A DNA stretch of 64,000 nt from Acinetobacter sp. ANC 3929 (GTDB taxonomy: Bacteria > Pseudomonadota > Gammaproteobacteria > Pseudomonadales > Moraxellaceae). The translations under genes and the position numbers were made by a program. The stretch lies in NCBI RefSeq assembly GCF_000369405.1, contig NZ_KB849994.1, positions 16,433 through 80,432 of the forward strand, read 5' to 3'. A model generated the notes under the pieces. That model was not told the origin of the DNA. It made no database searches and saw only the letters and a list, made by a program, of their open reading frames with translations. Positions 57,642 through 64,000 of this stretch are shown in pieces; position 1 is the first letter of the stretch, and each line of letters opens with the position of its first letter.

Positions 57642-59834
57642 TTAGTACTTGAAGCGGAATGCAACGGTGTAATTCGCAGGTGCTCCGTAGAAGGCTTGCC
57701 CATCGGTAAAGCTATTTAAATATTTTTTATCAGTCACGTTATTGGCATTGGCTTGAATAGAAAGATTTGAACTAATGTCATAGCTTGCCATCAAATTCAG
57801 CAAGGCATAATCACTTTGTTTGAGGTAAGTGCTATAGCTTGGGTCAAAACGTGTGATTTTACTTTGCCATTTTACACCTGCACCAACTTTCAGTTTTGGT
57901 AGCTGAGTGGGGGAATAAGTCGTCAATAGATTAAAGCTTTGTGTTGGGTTGTAAGTTCTTGCAGCCCCACCATTCTTTAGATCTTGCAGGCTAAACTGGG
58001 TATAGCCGAGTGAAACATTGACTTGATCTGTTAGTTGTCCAGCCAGACCAACTTCTACGCCTTGCGAACGCAAATCGCTAATTTCAACTTTACGATTGAT
58101 AGAGGGGTTATCCGTTGAGCGAAGCGGGTAGTTATTTTCCTCGGCTCTAAATACGGCCAGTGTCCCAGTAAGCTTGTTATCTAACCAAGAACTCTTAAAC
58201 CCAACCTCATAGCTTTTACCTTCAATGGGATCCGCAATTTTGCCCGTTGCTTTGTCAACGGAGGTTTGTGGGCGGAAAATTGAGGTATAACTCATATAAC
58301 CTGTATATTCAGGGCTAAAGTTATAGGTAAGACCTGCATAAGGCGAAACTTTACTTTCATCATAGACCATTGGTGCATCATAACTTGTACCTTCACTCTT
58401 GGCTTGAACGTAGTTTGCACCTAGGGTTAATTTTAAATCGTCATTGACGTGTAGGCGAGTTGCTGCATAAAGCGATTGATTACGTTGTGTATAGTCTGCT
58501 GTTTTTGCGAATGAACCCCAAGACACTTGGTTTGGTGTCCAACTTGCCCAGTCTGTTGTACATTGTGCATTATAGGTGTTTGGACTTGTACCACGAACAC
58601 ATGTTCCAATATTGCTGTCTTGAATATCACCCACAATTTGAGCGTCATTTTGTTTGCTCTGAGTAAAGCTGTAGCCAACAATTGCTTCATGTTGCTGACC
58701 AAATAATTCAAACTTTCCATTTAGGTTGAGGTCAACACTGTGCTGTTTATTTTTTTCACTAAAGCCTTTAGCAGTCAGATCGACATCAGCTCCGTTTGCC
58801 GTCGGATAGCCATAATAATATAACAGTCGGCTGTCACGGTTCTTTTCATTGTAGTTATAGCTTAGGTTAGCAGACCACATGTCTGAGAGTTTTTGTTTAA
58901 GCTCAAAAAATGCATTGCGCGAAGTATTGTCCCAATAGGCCCAATCAGGGTTTGGATTGTAAGAGCGATCATAATTGATTTGTTGACCTGAAGAATCCAT
59001 GAGGGGTAAAGCACCCCAGTTATTGGCATTGGGTTTATTTTTCTCCTGACTCGCACCAATGGTAAGCAATGTGCTATCTGTAAGGTCTGCTTCTAAGACA
59101 CCTGCAATCCCATTTTTCTCAGAACTATAACGATCTAGGTGTGAATTGCCTGTTTGTTGAAAACCTGAAACACGGCCACGAAGACGACCATCTGATACGA
59201 GGCTGCCTGAAGCATCTGCTTCATAACGTTGCGTATCCCATGAGCCATAGCTTAGACCCGCATTGGCTTGGAACTCTTTAGTTGGGCGTTTACGGATATA
59301 GTTGATGGTTGCACTTGGATCGCCAAATGCATTGGTCAGTGCATCAGCGCCTTTAATGACTTCAATTCGATCATAAAAGTAGCTGTCTGGATTGGTGTCA
59401 TTATAATTCCATTCACCAGAAGGGAAGCCGACGCCATCAATCAGAATGTTTGATATTTCAAAACCGCGTGCCATATACACTGAGCGTTCAGTTTCCAGCG
59501 AATTGACAGTCACACCAGGGGTATTGTTTAGTACATCTCTAGAGCTGGTAAGGCCAAAATCTTCAATTTGCTGGCGTGTTACCACATTGATGGTTTGTGG
59601 AATTTCTTTGGTTTCAATATTCAGTTTGGTTGCGCTTGAGCTATTTTTAATACTGTATGCTTTGGTTTTCTCACTGATGTCGCTGTCCTGAGTTGCTTGG
59701 ACTTTGATGGCTGGAAGTTGCTGTGATCCCTCATCAAGTGCATAACTATAAGAACTGATACTGACTAATGTTGATATAGCTAAAAAGAGTGGAGTGTGTT
59801 TAAACAGAGGGGATGAACTCATACCTACAACCAT
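57642..59834 (-). CDS. TonB-dependent siderophore receptor
   Basis: 730 residues; ATG 59822 is an alternative start (MSSSPLFK). The signal peptide ends near YSYA. Plug domain: IPQTINVVTRQQIEDFGLTSSRDVLNNTPGV, ERSVYMARGFEISNILIDGVG and RIEVIKGADALTNAFGDPSATINYIRKRPT, the FpvA/FhuE-like ferric-siderophore class. A 22-strand barrel follows, ending YTVAFRFKY. There is no N-terminal signalling domain. It imports a hydroxamate- or mixed-type ferric siderophore; the ligand cannot be named. Probably Fur-regulated. Confidence 0.9.
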   Translation of the reverse strand: MVVGMSSSPLFKHTPLFLAISTLVSISSYSYALDEGSQQLPAIKVQATQDSDISEKTKAYSIKNSSSATKLNIETKEIPQTINVVTRQQIEDFGLTSSRDVLNNTPGVTVNSLETERSVYMARGFEISNILIDGVGFPSGEWNYNDTNPDSYFYDRIEVIKGADALTNAFGDPSATINYIRKRPTKEFQANAGLSYGSWDTQRYEADASGSLVSDGRLRGRVSGFQQTGNSHLDRYSSEKNGIAGVLEADLTDSTLLTIGASQEKNKPNANNWGALPLMDSSGQQINYDRSYNPNPDWAYWDNTSRNAFFELKQKLSDMWSANLSYNYNEKNRDSRLLYYYGYPTANGADVDLTAKGFSEKNKQHSVDLNLNGKFELFGQQHEAIVGYSFTQSKQNDAQIVGDIQDSNIGTCVRGTSPNTYNAQCTTDWASWTPNQVSWGSFAKTADYTQRNQSLYAATRLHVNDDLKLTLGANYVQAKSEGTSYDAPMVYDESKVSPYAGLTYNFSPEYTGYMSYTSIFRPQTSVDKATGKIADPIEGKSYEVGFKSSWLDNKLTGTLAVFRAEENNYPLRSTDNPSINRKVEISDLRSQGVEVGLAGQLTDQVNVSLGYTQFSLQDLKNGGAARTYNPTQSFNLLTTYSPTQLPKLKVGAGVKWQSKITRFDPSYSTYLKQSDYALLNLMASYDISSNLSIQANANNVTDKKYLNSFTDGQAFYGAPANYTVAFRFKY

Positions 59835-59837
59835 GTA

Positions 59838-59880
59838 AATGAGAAATATTATTATTACAATTATTATTAGTATTCATTAA
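59838..59880 (-). promoter_or_regulatory. Possible Fur box before the TonB receptor
   Basis: An AT-rich region with repeated ATTATTATT-type hexamers on both strands (ATTATTATTAC and ATTATTATTAG), as in degenerate Fur sites. The match to the consensus is loose, and the call leans on the gene's class. Confidence 0.4.
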
Positions 59881-59961
59881 TTTTGCAATTTATTTTGTCT
59901 AAAGCTTAATGGGAATAGTTAGGGCTAAGTGGGGGATTAATAGAAAATTTCGAAAGGCCAT

Positions 59962-59988
59962 TAAAAAAGGCCACCGAAGTGACCTTTC
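59962..59988 (-). terminator. Terminator of pckG
   Basis: On the minus strand AAGGTCAC, tetraloop TTCG, GTGGCCTT and a T run. A classic stable tetraloop terminator 44 bases after the stop. Confidence 0.85.
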
Positions 59989-60031
59989 TATTCTCTCTGA
60001 GTCCCTCTTTTAAAGAGGGAGGCGACAGAAA

Positions 60032-61861
60032 TTAAGCAGATTTAACAGCTGCTAATAATTCATTTTGACGATCTTTAAGGGCTTGAGGTAAGCGAGCACC
60101 AAGTTTAGTGAATAACTCAGTGTGGCTTTCAAGTTCTTTGATCCATTGATCTTTGTCTTGTGCTGTTACTGTATTGAATTGCTCTTTAGAGAAATCAATA
60201 CCATTCCAGTTCAACTGTTCGTAACTTGGAACATAACCGATTGGTGTTTCAGTCGCTTCAGCACGGCCTTCACAACGATCAATAATCCACTCAAGAACAC
60301 GCATGTTTTGACCGAAACCAGGCCATACGAAGTTGCCTTCAGCATCACGACGGAACCAGTTTACGTTGAAGATTTTTGGTAATTTATTACCAGCAGCTTC
60401 AGCTTTCGCACCAACTTCTTGACCAAGTTGTAACCAGTGGCCGAAGTAGTCAGCCATGTTATAACCTGCAAATGGAAGCATTGCGAATGGATCGCGACGA
60501 ACGATACCTTGTTGACCAACAGCTGCAGCAGTTGTTTCAGAACCCATGGTTGCTGCTTTATAAACGCCATCAACCCAGTCAAATGCTTCAGAAACTAAAG
60601 GTACTGTATCTGCACGACGACCACCGAAGATGAATGCAGAGATTGGTACGCCTGCTGGATTTTCCCAGTCAGCATCAATCGAAGGGCATTGACCAGCAGA
60701 AACAGTAAAACGTGAGTTTGGATGTGCTGCTTTTTCGCCTTCAACGTATGGTTGGCCTTTCCAAGTGATCAGGTCAGCTGGAACTTCTTTAGTTAGACCT
60801 TCCCACCATACTTCGCCATCTTTGGTTACTGCAACGTTGGTGTAAATCACATCTTTATGCATAGTTGCAATACAGTTCGGGTTGGTTTTGGTATTTGTAC
60901 CAGGTGCAACACCGAAGAAACCTGCTTCTGGATTGATTGCATATAAGCGACCATCTTCGCCTGGTTTGATCCAAGCAATATCATCACCTACAGTTTCAAT
61001 TTTCCAGCCTTCATAACCTGCTGGTGGAATTAACATCGCAAAGTTTGTTTTACCACATGCAGAAGGGAATGCTGCTGCGATGTAGTGTTTTTCACCTTGT
61101 GGGTTTGTCACACCTAAAATCAGCATGTGTTCAGCTAACCAACCTTGCTCGCGACCCATTGCAGAGGCAATACGTAATGCTAGGCATTTTTTACCAAGCA
61201 ATGCGTTACCGCCGTAACCAGAACCGTAAGACCAGATTTCACGAGTTTCTGGATAGTGAACGATATATTTTTCGTTGTTACATGGCCAAGCAACATCTTT
61301 TTGACCATCTTTAAGTGGTGCAGCAACAGTGTGTACACATGGGATAAACTCACCATCAGTTCCTAACACGTCATAAACTGCTTTACCCATACGCGCCATT
61401 TTAGTCATGCTGACTGCAACGTAAGGTGAATCTGTTAACTCGATACCGATGTGAGCAATGTGGCTTCCTAAAGGACCCATCGAGAAGGGAACCACATACA
61501 TGGTACGGCCTTCCATTGCGCCGTCAAATAATCCATTTAATTTTTCGCGCATTTCTGCAGGAGCAACCCAGTTGTTAGTTGCGCCAGCATCTTCTTCATT
61601 TTGCGAGCAGATATAAGTACGGTCTTCAACACGAGCAACATCAGAAGGATCAGAATTTGCAAGATAAGAACCAGGATGTTTTTCTTGGTTAAGTTTTTGC
61701 ATGGTGCCGTTAGCGATCATCAAGTCCATAAGACGTTGATATTCTTCTTCGCTTCCGTCACACCATTCGATTTTTGCTGGTTTGGTTAATTTTGCAATTT
61801 CTTCCACCCATGCAATTAGCTTAGGGTGACGAACGAATTCTGGTGCGTTCACTTGGGTCAT
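60032..61861 (-). CDS. pckG: Phosphoenolpyruvate carboxykinase (GTP)
   Basis: 609 residues. GTP-type enzyme: [16 protein letters not shown] is the P loop with the active-site Cys, [35 protein letters not shown] and [16 protein letters not shown] are further active-site marks. It makes PEP from oxaloacetate for gluconeogenesis, which fits growth on acids and glycerol rather than sugars. AAAGG precedes the ATG by eight bases. Confidence 0.97.
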   Translation of the reverse strand: MTQVNAPEFVRHPKLIAWVEEIAKLTKPAKIEWCDGSEEEYQRLMDLMIANGTMQKLNQEKHPGSYLANSDPSDVARVEDRTYICSQNEEDAGATNNWVAPAEMREKLNGLFDGAMEGRTMYVVPFSMGPLGSHIAHIGIELTDSPYVAVSMTKMARMGKAVYDVLGTDGEFIPCVHTVAAPLKDGQKDVAWPCNNEKYIVHYPETREIWSYGSGYGGNALLGKKCLALRIASAMGREQGWLAEHMLILGVTNPQGEKHYIAAAFPSACGKTNFAMLIPPAGYEGWKIETVGDDIAWIKPGEDGRLYAINPEAGFFGVAPGTNTKTNPNCIATMHKDVIYTNVAVTKDGEVWWEGLTKEVPADLITWKGQPYVEGEKAAHPNSRFTVSAGQCPSIDADWENPAGVPISAFIFGGRRADTVPLVSEAFDWVDGVYKAATMGSETTAAAVGQQGIVRRDPFAMLPFAGYNMADYFGHWLQLGQEVGAKAEAAGNKLPKIFNVNWFRRDAEGNFVWPGFGQNMRVLEWIIDRCEGRAEATETPIGYVPSYEQLNWNGIDFSKEQFNTVTAQDKDQWIKELESHTELFTKLGARLPQALKDRQNELLAAVKSA

Positions 61862-62258
61862 GGTGATGCCTTTTTAAAGTGTGTACGACGTACAAATTCT
61901 ATCCACTGGATGGCAGTGAGACAGATGAAGTAAAAAAAGTGGCTGTATTAAAGCATAAAATCATAAAAAATATAAGACTAAAGAATAGGTGGGTGATGAA
62001 GGGTGGGAATATTGATTTGAATTTATACCATTGTTTTTTAAGTATTTTATTATTCTACATTTTGTTATTTTGTTTTTTTATATGTAATATTTTTTTTATA
62101 AATTTTTTTAATAATCAGTATTTTAGTTTGTTTTTAATTTTTTGAGAATTGTTATTGATTATATGAATAATGTTCATTCAAAATTTACATAAACTTGCTT
62201 TTATTTGTTGATTTTGTAAACAAAAATAGGCTTATCTAAAGCCTTGAGGTTGATGCGA
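61862..62258. other. AT-rich gap between pckG and lipid kinase gene
   Basis: 397 bases, very AT-rich and T-rich around 62030-62145. A partial TGAAT/ATTCA dyad near 62163-62180 is the only symmetric element noticed. No gene seen. Confidence 0.4.
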
Positions 62259-63197
62259 ATGAGTCAAAATTTACAGCCTTTATCTATTATTTATAATCAA
62301 AAATCAGGCTTTCATGCTACGCAGCAAGATGATGAATATGAACGTCTTATGACCTATTGGACACAATATGGATTTGAAATTCAGGTTTTTGAGTTAAATC
62401 AACAGGTTAATTTTGATGAAATGATGCAGACTGTATTTGCAAGACATCAGCAGGCAGATTCACGGGGTGTGGTGGTTGCGGCTGGGGGCGATGGAACGTT
62501 GAACGCCGTAGCAAAGAAGCTGATCCATACTGATATTCCGATGGGAATTATACCGCTGGGTACGTTTAATTATGTCGCACGGGCGTTGAATATCCCGATT
62601 GATGTTGCCCAAGCGGCAGAAGTGATTGCAACCGGTCGGGTACAAGCAGTACATGTTGCGGGAATCAATGATCAAATTTATCTCAATAATGCGAGTTTGG
62701 GACTGTATCCTTTATTTATAAAAAAACGTGAATTATACAATCAACGACTTGGACGTTTTCCGTTAAATGCCTATACATCGGGTTTGGATGTGTTACTGCG
62801 TGAATCTAAATCTTTAAAGTTGGCGGTGACTGTGGATGGTCAAAAGTATCCAGTGGCTACACCGTTGATTTTTTTTGGCAATAATCAATTACAGCTCAGC
62901 GATATGAAATTAAGAATTGCCGAGTGCGCTGCCAATGGAAAGCTAGCAGGAGTTGTAGTTGCTAAAAGTGATCGCCTCAGTTTATTAAAAATGTTATGGA
63001 AATTGATTCAGGGAAAAATTGATCAGGCTTCAGATGTGTATTCATTTTGTGCTGAACATATACAGGTTGATTGTAAAAAGCCAAAATTAACAGTTGCCGT
63101 AGATGGAGAGCTTATGGAGATGCAAACTCCATTAAAATTTTCAGTGAAAAAGTCAGCGTTAAAAGTGATGGTTCCGAATGTTATTACACCTGTCTGA
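62259..63197 (+). CDS. Diacylglycerol/lipid kinase (YegS/DgkB-like)
   Basis: 312 residues from ATG 62259, nine bases after GAGG; earlier TTG/ATG codons are less likely. SIIYNQKSG and VVAAGGDGTLNAVAKKL are the nucleotide-binding motifs of the DAGK catalytic domain; PLGTFNYVARALNIP is the third conserved block. C-terminal beta sandwich. It phosphorylates a lipid, perhaps diacylglycerol. The end overlaps the phosphoesterase gene by 20 bases. Confidence 0.88.
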   Translation: MSQNLQPLSIIYNQKSGFHATQQDDEYERLMTYWTQYGFEIQVFELNQQVNFDEMMQTVFARHQQADSRGVVVAAGGDGTLNAVAKKLIHTDIPMGIIPLGTFNYVARALNIPIDVAQAAEVIATGRVQAVHVAGINDQIYLNNASLGLYPLFIKKRELYNQRLGRFPLNAYTSGLDVLLRESKSLKLAVTVDGQKYPVATPLIFFGNNQLQLSDMKLRIAECAANGKLAGVVVAKSDRLSLLKMLWKLIQGKIDQASDVYSFCAEHIQVDCKKPKLTVAVDGELMEMQTPLKFSVKKSALKVMVPNVITPV

Positions 63198-63945
63198 TCT
63201 GCATTTTGGGACGGAACGTGAAGTGTGTATTGAGGCGATCAAGCAGTTTTGTCAGCAGCATCGCCCTGAAGCTGTGATCGTGAGTGGTGATCTGACACAA
63301 CGCGCACGCTTTAAGCAGTTTTATGCATGTCGTCAGTTTTTGGATGCTCTCAATCTTCCTTATCTGGTGGTGCCAGGCAATCACGATATTCCACTTTATC
63401 ATGTATGGAATCGTTTCTTTTCTCCTTTTGTGCGTTATCAGGCCTTCTTTGGTCGTTTGGAGACAACGTTGGAAACGGAGCATTTTTATATTGTTGGGAT
63501 GAATAGTATCCGTCGGCGCTATCATACTAGAGGACATATTTCTCTTGAGCAAATTCATGAGGCTTATGAGCAGTTAAAAAAAGCGCCACCCAATAAAATC
63601 AAACTGGTGGTTTTCCATCAACCCTTTTATACCTTTCCAAATGAGCATGGTGATAAGGATTGCCCTGTGCTAGGAAAAATTGCTTTAGAGCGCTGGGGAG
63701 AAACAGGGTTATTTGGTTTATTACATGGACATTTACACAAAGTGGCCGTCCATGATTTAAATCAAATTTTTCAATTGGGTTTTGATCATCCGATCTTTGA
63801 TATTCATGCTGGAACAGCAACCTCAAATCGATTACGTTTTGGATTCTCGAATAGTTTTAATGTGATTTTGGAGGATGGTGCGATCGAACATTATTGGTTT
63901 GATGAGTCGCTTAAAACATTTGTGAAATCCCAAACTGTTGTTTAA
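63178..63945 (+). CDS. Calcineurin-like metallophosphoesterase
   Basis: 255 residues. LLHLSDLHFG, VSGDLTQRA, VPGNHDIPL, FHQPFYTF and LHGHLHKV supply the full two-metal site of the family. It is translationally coupled to the lipid kinase upstream, so it may act on a lipid phosphate or cyclic nucleotide; substrate not known. Start as ATG 63178, inside the previous gene. Confidence 0.9.
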   Translation: MLLHLSDLHFGTEREVCIEAIKQFCQQHRPEAVIVSGDLTQRARFKQFYACRQFLDALNLPYLVVPGNHDIPLYHVWNRFFSPFVRYQAFFGRLETTLETEHFYIVGMNSIRRRYHTRGHISLEQIHEAYEQLKKAPPNKIKLVVFHQPFYTFPNEHGDKDCPVLGKIALERWGETGLFGLLHGHLHKVAVHDLNQIFQLGFDHPIFDIHAGTATSNRLRFGFSNSFNVILEDGAIEHYWFDESLKTFVKSQTVV

Positions 63946-64000
63946 TTCGGCACCTATAGATTTCGATGTTTAAAAAAACATCTATAAGTAGAATTTTTTT

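Overview
The window reads as an Acinetobacter chromosome. This rests on AT-rich codon use, on the chromosomal genes (argO/argP, pgaBCD, phoD, folD, glpKRD, pckG) and on several lipoproteins that resemble Acinetobacter-restricted families. It has two parts. Positions 1 to about 34490 are the right-hand end of an integrated genomic island whose left end lies outside the window. Positions 34500 to 64000 are ordinary chromosome.

Island backbone (1-7.9 kb): two adjacent replication-protein-like genes (inovirus Gp2/YfjJ type, the second a degenerate paralogue), two lipoproteins, a gene-poor stretch with tandem hairpins and a near-palindrome, then a zinc-ribbon protein, a DUF932 protein, a YqaJ-type exonuclease and a Gp3-like metal-binding protein. 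Three of these last four genes are each preceded by their own intrinsic terminator.

Metal cargo (7.9-32.8 kb): copC-copD plus a His-rich small protein, facing a YHS/HMBD-containing Cu(I) P-type ATPase; the copRS two-component system; a Met-rich small protein, the multicopper oxidase CopA and outer-membrane CopB. Two CusR-type operator sequences sit in front of the divergent cop units. Next come a CadR-type MerR regulator with a CDF-feoA-feoB operon behind a MerR-type promoter, a CusCBA-like Cu(I)/Ag(I) RND pump with an adaptor-CusF fusion and a separate CusF lipoprotein, and an ars operon (arsC, arsR, second arsC, acr3, arsH, trxB). A P4-type tyrosine integrase closes the island next to an 11-base tRNA-Ser 3' end, the likely attachment site.

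Chromosome (34.5-64 kb): argO, an MFS gene and argP, where the argP leader and start are duplicated next to argO as a decayed relic; MarC, thioesterase, a CobW GTPase, YaeQ and FKBP; pgaBCD without pgaA; phoD with a Pho box, bracketed by two identical tRNA-Leu genes in 145-bp direct repeats; tRNA-Cys; folD; a methyltransferase; glpK-glpR-glpD with recognisable GlpR operators; a TonB-dependent siderophore receptor; pckG; a lipid kinase and a metallophosphoesterase.

Together the island cargo would oxidise, sequester and export copper/silver, respond to a divalent soft metal, and reduce and export arsenic. The most unusual points are the CDF/Feo import-export operon, the CusB-CusF fusion, the degenerate Rep pair with candidate origin hairpins, the argP relic and the missing pgaA.
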